Shown: piece by piece, positions 29,320 through 38,865 of the stretch | How the letters are laid out: each line of letters begins with the position of its first letter | How positions within the stretch are numbered: position 1 is the stretch's first letter | Source of the DNA: Hondaea fermentalgiana | Taxonomy: Eukaryota; Sar; Bigyra; Thraustochytrida; Thraustochytriidae | Reading direction: 5' to 3' | NCBI GenBank assembly: GCA_014084085.1 | Contig: NPFB01000173.1 | Span: 10,018-58,735, forward strand | DNA: 48,718 nucleotides | The notes under the pieces: generated by a model | The model's database searches: none | What the model saw: only the letters and a program-made list of their open reading frames with translations | Told to the model about the DNA's origin: nothing | Translations under genes and position numbers: made by a program

Positions 29320-30101
29320 GAGAGCGAGATACGGGCTCGGTTACCATATACATGATAGTCCCAAAATGCCCAGAGTATATGCCAGACGTTGAGTTCTGGC
29401 CATGTGACGTTGATAAAGTGAAGGTGCGCGTAGGCTGCTTGCCAGACGAGAAAGTCGCTAAGGCGGGTTTCGCCCGAAGTCCTAATGACGAGCTGTGGGT
29501 TGCTTCCCCGCGTGTACATCCGCGACGAGATGAGATCCCGGGAGATGCTTTCCTTGTCAAGCTTGCCTGCTCTGGCATCTCGAACGATTTCTCGCACTGT
29601 GCGCGCGATCTCCTCGCTCGACGTGTAAGCAAAGCAAATATTAAAGATGAGCCTTTTGTGTTGCCGTGTGCGTTTCATGACGTGTTCCGCAGCTTCGCGA
29701 AGGTCACTTGGGAGAAGACTTAGATCCCCGAGCACGTTGACGCGAATCTCATTTTGCATAACGAGCTCCGTGTGCTTGAGAAACTCGGCAAATTTTTCTT
29801 TGGCCAGGTTCATGAGGGTCGCCACCTCTTCCTCGGAGCGCTTAAAGTTGTCGATGCTAAAGGCATATACGGTTACTTCGGTCACACCAAGTTTCATGCA
29901 CCATTCCAGTACGCGAAGAAGCGTGGTGTATCCAAAGATATGGCCTTGCGAGCCGCGCTGGCCTCGCTGCTTCGCGAACCGTCTGTTCCCATCCATGATA
30001 AAGGCCACATGCCGAGGTACCGTCATGCACTGAGCAGCCACGGCGAGCGCCAGCCGCTCTAGTGCCGGCAGCTCCGGTCTCCCGCCTCGCGCTGCGGACA
30101 T
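29310..30101 (-). CDS. DHDDS-like: cis-prenyltransferase, DHDDS-type dehydrodolichyl diphosphate synthase subunit
   Basis: 263 aa from the ATG at 30101 (MSAARGG); the frame continues upstream to a GTG at 30446 but has no further ATG, and I take that part as leader. All family landmarks are present: FIMDGNRRFAK (residues 34-44, catalytic Asp37), EVTVYAFSIDNFKRS (75-89), FNICFAYTS (153-161) and RTSGETRLSDFL (207-218). The enzyme extends farnesyl diphosphate with isopentenyl diphosphate to make the long-chain precursor of dolichol, the sugar carrier of N-glycosylation, at the ER. The C-terminus (VYGNRARISLSQS) is short and shows no R-x-G motif, so, as for animal DHDDS, it may need a NUS1/NgBR partner (inference). 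Its stop codon lies inside the last codons of the convergent SUMO-protease-like gene, a 10-bp overlap. Confidence 0.9.
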   Translation of the reverse strand: MSAARGGRPELPALERLALAVAAQCMTVPRHVAFIMDGNRRFAKQRGQRGSQGHIFGYTTLLRVLEWCMKLGVTEVTVYAFSIDNFKRSEEEVATLMNLAKEKFAEFLKHTELVMQNEIRVNVLGDLSLLPSDLREAAEHVMKRTRQHKRLIFNICFAYTSSEEIARTVREIVRDARAGKLDKESISRDLISSRMYTRGSNPQLVIRTSGETRLSDFLVWQAAYAHLHFINVTWPELNVWHILWAFWDYHVYGNRARISLSQS

Positions 30102-31097
30102 GGCGCTCGCTCGCCCGCTTGCGGGTACGATTGCAGCCAAAATTCGCTCCGATGCACGAAAAAAAGCACCACCAGCCAGCCGGCCGGCCCGCGACGTGCA
30201 GGCAGCCCGGAGACACGGAGTGAGCGCGCAAGGCCGCCTCGCAGAGGTGCTCTGCGAGGCCAGGCCCAGCCGCCGCCTCGCAGGACCGACCCGCTCGGCT
30301 TGGTTCGCGGTTTGCGTCGGCGCGACTTGGCACTCCAGTACCAGCTTGCGGCAGTACAAGCACAGGCCAAGGCGAGGCCGAGGAGCCCGACACCTTGACT
30401 GCTCTGATGACCAGGGACACCCCGATGACCTTCCAAGAGAAGCCACGACGTCGTTGGTCGGTGAGGATTACGGGGGAAAGTGAGCAGCGCAGGGCAGCGC
30501 GTGATCTTGCAAGAAGGGAGAGAATGAGATGAGCGGCGCCGTTAGTGTGGCCATGAGACTGCCTCTTCGCCAGATTGCGCGACGCCCGCCGCCGATGTGG
30601 ATCAAGAGAGAGTGGTATACATTTGTCCCACAAAACCTGCACGAACTTGGCAAGGTCGACAAAGTCAAAAACTGATGGAGATGATGAGAAACTTCTAAGG
30701 AAAAAGGTCTCTTCACTCAACGCGAGGATCCTGCAGTTCCATGATGATTGTGATTTTATGGCCTTGGACTTATTTGCTTTGATTTTGGCTTGAGGATGAA
30801 GATGAAGAGGGGATTATAAGGGAAAAGCTCCCTATACTCGTCGCGAGGATCCTGTAGTTCCATGATGATTGTGACGTAAAGGCCTTAAACTTATTTGCTA
30901 TGATTTTGGCTCAATGATGTGGATAGTGCGGGGATTCCAAGGAAGTCGACCTCGTCACTCGACGCAAAGGCTTTGAAATTGTTTGCTTTGTTTTTGGCTT
31001 TTAATAGCTTACTAGCTAGTTGACTGGATGATTGACTGATTTGAGCGTATGATGTTCATTCATTTCAATTCTTCGATAGAAATCTTGCAGAGTAGGC
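30102..31097. promoter_or_regulatory. Spacer upstream of the DHDDS-like gene and downstream of the cold-shock-domain gene
   Basis: Nearly 1 kb between two minus-strand genes. The part next to the DHDDS-like start (30102-30540) is GC-rich and remains open in the DHDDS frame up to 30446, so it is either leader or an N-terminal extension lacking an ATG. The distal part is AT-richer and filled by a degenerate tandem repeat listed separately. No other gene was seen. Confidence 0.5.
30673..31000. repeat. Degenerate ~120-bp tandem repeat, three copies
   Basis: Copies begin near 30673, 30791 and 30911. The core of copy 1 (30721-30790) and copy 2 (30842-30911) are spaced 121 bp apart and agree at about 62 of 70 positions by eye; both run from cgcgaggatcctg to gattttggct. 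Copy 3 keeps the ggggatt..aagg part and the tttgctttg..tttttggct end but lacks about 35 bp of the middle. It lies between two genes, in the upstream region of the DHDDS-like gene. Confidence 0.85.
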
Positions 31098-34000
31098 CTA
31101 TGCAGAGCTGGTGTCCGCCGTCTCGGGGTCACTAGCGCCTGAAGACTTGCTTGGCTTGAACTCCTGTGCAGTCACGCGCAGTTTCGAAGGAAGGTTGCGA
31201 CCCCGACCAGCTGCAAAGCCCCGAGTGCCGTCGGGACCCTTGGCCTGCGTGAAACGTTGTACGGCCACTGCGCTGGTAGCGGTGCCGAGCTTTCGCAGGG
31301 CGTCCCTGTTAACGGAACGCGGCTGGTTGCTGGCAGAAATTTCGGGTTCGGGCGCCTTCTTGATGAGACGCACGCGCGTCGCACGCGCTTCCTTCGTCTT
31401 GGAGTTGATCACGAGCGTGTACTCAACCTCGTCGCCGTCATTAAGATCGGTACTGTCACGAATCTCAGATCGATCGAAACGGATCGTACCGTCGCGACCG
31501 CCCAGGCCGGGCTTGTACGACTCGTCGACGTTGTCTGCACCATCGCTGCTCTCGCCAGCAACAAGAGGGCGAACAAAGCCAAAGCGGCCTGAAACGGTGC
31601 CTTCAATGATGCCGCGCGAAGTCTTTGTTCCAGCCGAAATGAGACGAATCTTCGTTGCACGAACCTTGCCCGATGCGCGGTTCTTGCACAGAACGAACTC
31701 CACCTCGTCGCCCATTGCAGGCATCCAATCCACTGCGACACGCGTGCTTTGGCGCTTTTGCTGCTTTTGCTTGGACTTGGTTTCCGAAGAATCTTCTTCG
31801 TCTCCTTGTTGGTCTTCTTCATGATCGTCGCCGTCATTCTCGTTCTTCTTGTCGCCTCCATTCTCCTGGGCAGCATCCTCCTGGACAACGTCGCTGAGGG
31901 TGAAGACGTACTTGCTCGTGGATTGCGCTTCGTCATCTTCCCCGGACTTCTTTGCGCTTGCCTTGGCACTGGCTGCGACTGCAGGCGCATCCTCGATATC
32001 CCCTGCTTCCTCGTCTGCATCCGCAGAGTTGGAGTCTTGCGCGTCATCATCCTTATCAGTCGACGCCTTCTCGGTCTCCTTGGCCTCGGCAGCATCCTCC
32101 TTTTCTTTTTGCTTCTTCTCGTCACCCTCCTCATCTTCCTTTGAGGTCTCGCCGCCCACTTCACCACGCAGGGTTTCGAGTTCGTCCTTGGATTTGGCAA
32201 TGAGAAGCTTGTCACCAGCCCAGGCCGTCACAAAGCGTTCCTTGTGTGCGAGGGTCTCGAGTTCTTCGAGTTCAGGTTTCGACATATCGTCATCAACAGC
32301 CCACGTGCGGCGATCCTGATCGTCAGCAAAGGCCTTGTGCTGCTTGCTGAGCTCGTTGGTGCGTCGCCAGTCGAGCGTGTCGGCAGCCCCATCGACCAAC
32401 GCCTTGGGGTCGGTCACGGACGAGGCGTCGAGAACACGGCCCATCATTGCGAAAGGTACATGAATCATGGCAATGCGCAAAGCTCGAGGGTGGTCAGAGG
32501 GACGTGTGTTGACGGCAGCGTTACCGCCGGCAGCATTGCCGCCGGGCCCGCCACGCTGACCAAAGCGAGGATCTGCCTTGCTCTTTGGCTCTTGGATAAT
32601 CACGCCCTTGTATACACGTTGCTTGCCTGTTTCCGGGTCGAGGACAGGCTCATCAATGACAATCGACCCGGTGGGCAGCGGCCGGATCTTGGTAGCCTTG
32701 CCCCCACGCGAAGCGTTTTGGAAAATGTATTCGACTTCATCACCAGCCTCGATGCGTGAGCGAAACTCATCATCCTCGCATTCACCGATGTGGAAAAAGA
32801 GTCGCTCCGGACGATCAACGCTTTGCACAAAGCCGTAACCCTGGCCATGCACATGGGCAACGATACCCGTCTCGGAGTTTGGCCGGCGCGGCTTGTGGAC
32901 AATCTCGCGCTTCACCCTCTCGATCACACGTACGTCTTGTGCCACATGTCGCGAGTACCGCTTGTCGAGACACAGACGGAAGCGGACTTTGTCGCCCGCC
33001 TTGGGAGGGCGCTTGTCAGCGATAGCAGCCATGGGAAAGCTCACATTCATAAGGACCTCGGCTGTTTCGGACGCCTCCTTTGACTCTTCACTTGTGGTGG
33101 TCTCAGAGGCGGCCGCCTTGAGGGCCTTGTCCTCGCCAGCAGCGGCGCTCTCTTTCTCCTTGTCATCTGCAGCGGAGTGAGTCTCAGCAGCGGCACTTTT
33201 GCCCTTGGCCTTGTTCTTGGCAGAACCGGCCTGCTTGGAAGCCTTTTTACGCACAATTGTTATGCGCGGCTCATTGCCGGTCTTGTCGAGCTGCGCCGAC
33301 TTGAAGTCGCAAAAGAGGCCAAGCCAGTGGCAATACTCGCGAAGAAAGCGCTCTTCGTTCTGGGAAACCTGCAAGGAGAACGTTGTTGAGGTCGCCGCCG
33401 CGTCCGCGGCCGCTGAAGTCGATGATTTCGACTGCGAATTGTTGCTCTTATTGCTCGCCCTGCGCGATCCGGCACCGCCCTTGCCTCGCTTGGACTTGGA
33501 CGCAAGCGGGTTCTCCGCAATCACCTCCACGGCAGTTGCTCGGGACCGGTTGCTGCCCTCGCCAATGTAGAGATCTTCCCGGGCAAGCTTGGCAAGCGTA
33601 TCGAAGAGCCTCGACGCCACAAGAGCCGTGGGGACGCACTGGATCGAGCCAAACTCTTCCCGGCCGCCGCTCCCACCATGCTGTCCACCTCGACCACGCG
33701 AGCCGTATCCGCCGCGGCTCGCGGTTGGTCGGTGGGGCACCTTGACAACGACACCTTCAACCTCGTCCTGCAAGACAATCTCCCGCTCGAGCTTGGCGAG
33801 CTTGAAGACGCGAATAGCCACAGAACGGTGCCCACCGCCGTTGGGGGCCAACTCAACCACGTACTCGAATGACACGGGCTGACCTTCCCGGATAACATCG
33901 TTGCGAGGGGGGCGCCGACCCGCGAATGGGGAATTCGCAGGAGCTCCACCAGGGCCACCGCCAGTTACGACGTCATCGTCGTCGTTGGAACGATCCGAGA

Positions 34001-36893
34001 TGACTTCCTTGATCGGGAAGAAGACCTGCCCGGGGCGATCAAAACAGTCGATAAAGCCAAAGCCTGACTGCGCGCGCAGACTGGCCACGACGCCAGACTC
34101 GCGTTTCAATTTGCCTTCAAAGGCGGCAGTTGCCCCCGCCTTGGCGCGTTCCGCCTCCTCGGAGGGTTCGACGAGCTGGATGTTCCGGCACCGAATCGTT
34201 CCGGAGCGCTTGACGCGCCAGACATCGACCGAAAGCTTGTCTCCAGGGATCATGCGCGGCCCATGTGTGATCATGTTCTCCGTGGTGAAAGTGACTTCTT
34301 TCTGGTCGTCGCCGAGGCCATCAAGGGAATCGAGGAAACGAAGCTTGCCTACGAGGGCACGAGCTTCGTGCGATCCGCCGCCGCCACGGCGGTGGCTGCT
34401 CCCTGCGCTGTGTTGACTAGCCGTGTCGCTCATGTCAACCTTTTTACGCTGCAAACTAAGCAACTCGGCACTAGCCTTTTCTTGAATGAGATCCTCGAGC
34501 TTGATGCTTCCAGCGGGAAGAGCTTCCATTTTGACAGCAATCTTTCGGTTCGCATCGAATGGGTCCGTAATGACGGTAAATTCGAGCTCTGTTCCAACCC
34601 GAAGCGTCGAATCACGGGCGGCAGCCTCGGCCTCTGCGTCCTGGCGCCAGTCCGAAGCGCCAAAACGCTTTTCTTTCTCCTTGGCCGCGGCCTTGTCCGC
34701 TTTGTCGGCGTTCGAGGATCGGGCACCCTTGAGATGAAACTTTTCTGGCAGGTCCCGGTACGTAAAGGTGATGGGTTCGTCGTCGTCCTCGGCTTCGATG
34801 GTGCCCTGCGCGTGTGGGGTCCATTTGGGCACAGCCGCGAGGCCGCTCACACGACCGCGCTGGCGCTTGAGATCCGGAGCGGCCAAAGCGGCCTCGATTA
34901 GACCTTGGGCGCGCTGGCGAGCGGATTTAACAATGGTGATATTAATGGCGTGCATGCGGTCGGAGCCCATCTCCTGGCCCACGTCAAACTTGACGATATC
35001 CCCGCGCAGGGGCAGCTGCACGTGCCGACGGGGCTGGCGAAACTTGCTCGAGGCGCGACTACTCGTCGTACTGCTTGCGTCATCGCCTGCCTTGCTGGCA
35101 GTGTCGGCACCGGCCTTGTCCTTGTCGCCTGCTGCTGGCTTCTTGAACATGCCGCGCGCGGCAAATTGATACACCTTGTCATTGTCAGGCACGGCCGCAG
35201 AGACATTGTCGGGAACGATTTCACGCAAGTTGGCCACCTCGTCCTCGCTGAGTACCATGATGCGGCCACAATAGTACTTGGGGTTACCCTGGGCCTCGAG
35301 AAATTCATTGTCCGCGCCGGCGCCGCCATTGAAGCCGTTCGGTCCGCCGCGATTGTAAAAGGAACCTTGACGGCGAGGCTGCGCATGCGGCCGCATGGTC
35401 TCGGTGACAACGACGCCAACGAGGCCAGATTTGCCGTCAACGACCTTGTCATATGGAATCATGCCCTTTTCCAGGATTTTGACTCGCGTTGCGTTGAGTT
35501 TGCCCGAGCGGCCCGGCATGAGCTCAAATTCGACCTCGTCGCCGACGGAAGCTTTACTGGGGTCGAATCCGAACTTGGCTGCCTCGTCAAAGTGGAAGAA
35601 CACGTCAGAATCTTGTTGCGCAGAGAGCATTTTGATAAAGCCAAACCTTTCCTTGAGCGCGGCAATAATTCCGTACGAAGGCGAAGCTTTTGCAGACCGC
35701 TGGCCATTAGAGCCGTCCCCGGCCATACCCTGACGACGAAATCCACCTTGCGCCGCAGGAGGTGGCGCCCCCCGAGGGCCCCGCGCATTTTGTGGCCCAG
35801 AGGAAGAAGAAGGAGGAGGAGGGCGAGACGACGGAGCAGAAGTAGGGGCCTGTGATTCACGCGCTGCAGGTTTGCTAGGACCCTTGCCCGAAGCAGCAGC
35901 CGGAGGCACACGCGGTCCCTGCGGAGCTTTAGGATCCGGATTCGCATTTACGGCAGGTGCACTCTGTGCCGGAGGGGCCCGCGCAGGTGCAACAGAAGGT
36001 GCAGGCGCAGGTGCCGCATTAGCTGGTGGCTTGGGAGGGTTCGCATTCGTTTTCGCGTCCGCATTGGTGGAAATCGGTGCCGGTGTTGGTGCCGGTGCCG
36101 ATGAGGGCTGCTTTGGCGGCACAGGCGCACTCTTGGCTGCTGGTGCGGACGGCGGTCCCTGACCTTGCCCTGGGCCAGTAGGCGGCCCTTGACCCGGTGC
36201 ACGACGGTCCCACGTTCCATCCGAGGGTGCGGAGGCTACAGGAGGTCCACGCCCCGTCGGGGCAGGTGGGGCTGGTGGTCTCGCGGGAGGTGCAGAGCGC
36301 CAGCTTCCGCTTGGCGTGGGATCCACCACTGCAGGCGGAGGCCGAGGAGGCCCTCCGGCTGGCATAGGCGGACCGCGTGGGCCCGGACCCATTCCGGCAA
36401 GGCCACCCTGCATGGGGGCGGGAGGCGGTTCGGGAGCAGGTGCTCCACGCCAATCCGGGCCACCCGGGGTATCTGCCGTGGCGCGTGCCACAAGCTTGGC
36501 CTCGAGTTCGACACGATCACGTTCGCGTTTTTTTGCCATGGCCTCATCATGATTCTTCATGTGGTTCTTCCAGCGAGATGAAGCAGCTCCGCCTCCGGCG
36601 GCTGCGCTCGGGCCGATTCCACCGGCTCCAGCGCCGCCAAGACCACCTCCGCCACCACCAAGACCACCACCTCCAGGCATCGGAGGTCGCGGTCCCCAGG
36701 GGTTCTGCTTCGGTGGATTTTTGATTTGTTGAGGCGGCGGGGCGGATGGCTTTGGTTGAGGGGGCGGAGCAGGGGCAGCAGCCTCCTTTTTGCGACGTTC
36801 CTCCTCTAGCTCGGCGGCGACCTTGAGAGCCTCGGCATCCTCATCGTTGGGCACAAAGGTCCCGTCCTCTTCGACTTCGTCAGCCCAGTCCAT
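31098..36893 (-). CDS. CSDE1-like: UNR/CSDE1-like multi-cold-shock-domain RNA-binding protein with SUZ-C and PAM2-like motifs
   Basis: Complete 1931 aa frame, ATG at 36893, TAG stop. Residues ~45-390 are rich in Pro, Gly and Ala. Four canonical cold-shock domains follow, marked by RNP-like pairs: RFGFI..VFFHF near residue 410, GFGFI..VFFPI near 940, GYGFV..LFFHI near 1350 and RFGFV..IRFDR near 1765. Between them are divergent CSD-like units (for example starting LVGVVV, AQGTIEA and ALVGKL). This alternation of canonical and degenerate domains is the hallmark of UNR/CSDE1. A charged stretch sits at ~1580-1720. After the last domain comes a SUZ-C-like segment (KGPDGTRGFAAGRGR) and then LRVTAQEFKP, which fits a PAM2 peptide that binds the MLLE domain of poly(A)-binding protein. 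UNR controls translation and mRNA decay in the cytoplasm together with PABP. It is about twice the length of human CSDE1 (roughly 800 aa). Confidence 0.85.
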   Translation of the reverse strand: MDWADEVEEDGTFVPNDEDAEALKVAAELEEERRKKEAAAPAPPPQPKPSAPPPQQIKNPPKQNPWGPRPPMPGGGGLGGGGGGLGGAGAGGIGPSAAAGGGAASSRWKNHMKNHDEAMAKKRERDRVELEAKLVARATADTPGGPDWRGAPAPEPPPAPMQGGLAGMGPGPRGPPMPAGGPPRPPPAVVDPTPSGSWRSAPPARPPAPPAPTGRGPPVASAPSDGTWDRRAPGQGPPTGPGQGQGPPSAPAAKSAPVPPKQPSSAPAPTPAPISTNADAKTNANPPKPPANAAPAPAPSVAPARAPPAQSAPAVNANPDPKAPQGPRVPPAAASGKGPSKPAARESQAPTSAPSSRPPPPSSSSGPQNARGPRGAPPPAAQGGFRRQGMAGDGSNGQRSAKASPSYGIIAALKERFGFIKMLSAQQDSDVFFHFDEAAKFGFDPSKASVGDEVEFELMPGRSGKLNATRVKILEKGMIPYDKVVDGKSGLVGVVVTETMRPHAQPRRQGSFYNRGGPNGFNGGAGADNEFLEAQGNPKYYCGRIMVLSEDEVANLREIVPDNVSAAVPDNDKVYQFAARGMFKKPAAGDKDKAGADTASKAGDDASSTTSSRASSKFRQPRRHVQLPLRGDIVKFDVGQEMGSDRMHAINITIVKSARQRAQGLIEAALAAPDLKRQRGRVSGLAAVPKWTPHAQGTIEAEDDDEPITFTYRDLPEKFHLKGARSSNADKADKAAAKEKEKRFGASDWRQDAEAEAAARDSTLRVGTELEFTVITDPFDANRKIAVKMEALPAGSIKLEDLIQEKASAELLSLQRKKVDMSDTASQHSAGSSHRRGGGGSHEARALVGKLRFLDSLDGLGDDQKEVTFTTENMITHGPRMIPGDKLSVDVWRVKRSGTIRCRNIQLVEPSEEAERAKAGATAAFEGKLKRESGVVASLRAQSGFGFIDCFDRPGQVFFPIKEVISDRSNDDDDVVTGGGPGGAPANSPFAGRRPPRNDVIREGQPVSFEYVVELAPNGGGHRSVAIRVFKLAKLEREIVLQDEVEGVVVKVPHRPTASRGGYGSRGRGGQHGGSGGREEFGSIQCVPTALVASRLFDTLAKLAREDLYIGEGSNRSRATAVEVIAENPLASKSKRGKGGAGSRRASNKSNNSQSKSSTSAAADAAATSTTFSLQVSQNEERFLREYCHWLGLFCDFKSAQLDKTGNEPRITIVRKKASKQAGSAKNKAKGKSAAAETHSAADDKEKESAAAGEDKALKAAASETTTSEESKEASETAEVLMNVSFPMAAIADKRPPKAGDKVRFRLCLDKRYSRHVAQDVRVIERVKREIVHKPRRPNSETGIVAHVHGQGYGFVQSVDRPERLFFHIGECEDDEFRSRIEAGDEVEYIFQNASRGGKATKIRPLPTGSIVIDEPVLDPETGKQRVYKGVIIQEPKSKADPRFGQRGGPGGNAAGGNAAVNTRPSDHPRALRIAMIHVPFAMMGRVLDASSVTDPKALVDGAADTLDWRRTNELSKQHKAFADDQDRRTWAVDDDMSKPELEELETLAHKERFVTAWAGDKLLIAKSKDELETLRGEVGGETSKEDEEGDEKKQKEKEDAAEAKETEKASTDKDDDAQDSNSADADEEAGDIEDAPAVAASAKASAKKSGEDDEAQSTSKYVFTLSDVVQEDAAQENGGDKKNENDGDDHEEDQQGDEEDSSETKSKQKQQKRQSTRVAVDWMPAMGDEVEFVLCKNRASGKVRATKIRLISAGTKTSRGIIEGTVSGRFGFVRPLVAGESSDGADNVDESYKPGLGGRDGTIRFDRSEIRDSTDLNDGDEVEYTLVINSKTKEARATRVRLIKKAPEPEISASNQPRSVNRDALRKLGTATSAVAVQRFTQAKGPDGTRGFAAGRGRNLPSKLRVTAQEFKPSKSSGASDPETADTSSA

Positions 36894-37555
36894 CTTGAAT
36901 GACCGTCAAACGATCGAGAAGCAATGAACTTTTTTCCTTGCCTTACCGTTCGTCGCGTTGTAGAGCTTGGATTGCGAAAAGGAGTATGGCAATGCTACGT
37001 GCGACGCTGGCAAAGGATCGAACAACCGCGTTCAGATCTCGAGAGCAAGAACCTTGACGGCGCGCGGGACCTGCATCCACGCTTAGGAGACCAGAATCAG
37101 CTCAGATGGGCTTTGCTCGCGCAGTGCACGCTCGGAGAGTCGTCGTCGTTGCGTGACACCCGCGTCGGGGGCTGTTGTATCTTTTTTTCCTATCTGCTTC
37201 TTTTCTCCACCGCTCCGAGCACTCTTTGGCCGGGGCAGCCCGAGCGACTGCGTGCTCGAGCCTTGCTGAGCCCGCGTCTTGTGCCAAAGAAGCGCGCGAG
37301 GGGCAAGCGAGGAGCGAGAGAGCGACGAGTGAGCGAAGCTCTTGGGCTCCCTCCAGCTCAGCTCTGGTCGAGATCGAGCCCGATCCGAGCGAGCTTTGCA
37401 AGGCCCTGATGAGCGAGCTCGCTCCGGCCGCGCGGGGCGGAGCCGCTCGATCCACGAGGTTCCGTGCGTGCCTTTTTGGCGTGCGCGCGCGCTCCGTGCG
37501 GGGCGGTCTTCGCGTGCGTCGGGACGCGGCCCTTCCTTTCGGCCGGCAGTTGGTT

Positions 37556-37885
37556 TTGGAGAGAAAGAAAGAAAGCGCGCCCCGACAAACAAAGAAAGAA
37601 ACAAACAAAAGAAAAGAAACAGACAAAGGAACAAGAGAAGCCAATTTGATTGAACTTCAACCAACACAAACAAGGAAACAATCGCAGGAAACCTAGAAGA
37701 GGAATCAGCACGAGAAAGCAAACATCGAGGCGAAAGGATGAAGAATCGGAAGAAGTTGAAGAAGATAAAGAAGATGAAGAAAGAAGAAGAAGATGAAAAT
37801 GATCATGAACATGAATGACGAACTTCAAGAAGAAGAAGCCTTGAGAAAAGAAGAAAATTAGAAAAGAAGAAAAAAAAGAGTTCAA
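37556..37885 (+). repeat. Purine-rich (GAA/AAG/AAAGA) tract
   Basis: The plus strand is almost all A and G over about 330 bp, with runs such as gaagaagataaagaagatgaag (37757 onward) and aaagaaagaaacaaac (37590 onward). It is a low-complexity strand-asymmetric tract, not coding: the frames over it are Lys/Glu/Arg-rich and broken by stops. It could form a triplex or exclude nucleosomes; neither is shown here. Confidence 0.75.
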
Positions 37886-38250
37886 GTTGCTTTTTCCATT
37901 CTTTTTCTTTTGGATTTTGCTGCGGAGTTTAACTTGGCGGCCGGCCCGTGCAGTCGGCCTTGCGGTCCTTGCAAGTCAATCGTTTCTACTTTCCACTTGC
38001 GCCACACGTGACCCGGGTAGCCTCTTTAGGTCTCTTCTTCGGCGCCCATAAAACGGCCTAATAACACCGCCGCGACGTGGACACTGTCTAGGAAACTAGG
38101 GCAAGCGTCAGTTCGGCGCTCCAAGGCGCCGGAAAAGAGAGGTCCTTCTTCCGGGGGGTGTTCGGCGCCGATCCGCGCCGAAGTTCTGCCACCGGATAGT
38201 TTTCCATCCGAAGGTGCCGTGGGAGGGGACGAAAACGGTGTGCGCTATGG

Positions 38251-38292
38251 AGGCATGCGCGCTCCCGCATGGATGCATGCTGCATGCATGCG
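38251..38292. repeat. Cluster of GCATGC/ATGCAT palindromes
   Basis: Within about 40 bp the self-complementary units gcatgc, atgcat and gcatgcatgc occur in succession, with a near mirror arrangement around tgcatgctgcatgc. It lies in the divergent spacer about 580 bp before the acidic-protein gene. It could be a binding-site cluster or a small cruciform-prone sequence. Confidence 0.6.
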
Positions 38293-38865
38293 TTGAGTGG
38301 AGCTCTTTGATCGAAGGCCGCGGTCGGCCGGGCAGGCAAACAGGAAGTCAGGCTTGGAGATCCGGGCGCGAACTCGCTTCAGCAGAGCGTGGCGGCGGGC
38401 GCTTGGTCAAGAGAGTCGGTAATCGTGGAGACCTAGGCCGGCGATCTCGTCGCCGCTGATTCTGGCACAAGGAAGGGACTCCATTCTTTTTCCTCGAAAA
38501 TTGCGACCAAGCATAAATCTATCTCGCGCGAGGGCACGGGCAGAGGCAAGGTGCGATCTGAGGACTGACCTTGCACGCTGGAGAGGAACGAGCAAGAGCA
38601 GCGAGCAAGCAAGTCAGCAGCCACGCGCAAAGTGGACCGAGCATACCAGCGAGGGAATTCTGTGCGCGTGCATACGTGCGTGCGTGAGTGTGTGTGTGTG
38701 CGTACACGACAAGCCGAGCGCAGGGTGACCCGTTGACAGTCGAGTGAAGACGAATAAAAAGACACTTGTGTGCGTGCGCGTGTTTTCCAATATCGATCGA
38801 TTAATCTGACGTATTTCCGCGTGTGCAAGTGAGCCAGCGAGTCAGCGAGCAAGATCAACAATACA

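Larger units (their letters stand above)
36894..38865. promoter_or_regulatory. Two-kilobase divergent spacer without a supported gene
   Basis: It separates the minus-strand CSDE1-like gene from the plus-strand acidic-protein gene and must contain both promoters. From the left: a leader-like part to about 37100; a GC-rich stretch (37200-37550) open in several frames on both strands with Ser/Arg/Ala-rich translations; a purine-rich tract (37556-37885); a GGCGCC-rich inverted-repeat zone near 38120-38180; a GCATGC cluster (38251-38292); and a short GT run near 38690. None of the overlapping frames shows a domain or a consistent single reading, so no CDS is called. Confidence 0.6.

Noticed and set aside
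36924..37885. Several 100-210 aa frames on both strands in the 2-kb spacer
   Set aside because: They overlap one another, are Arg/Ser/Ala- or Lys/Glu-rich by composition, and show no domain.
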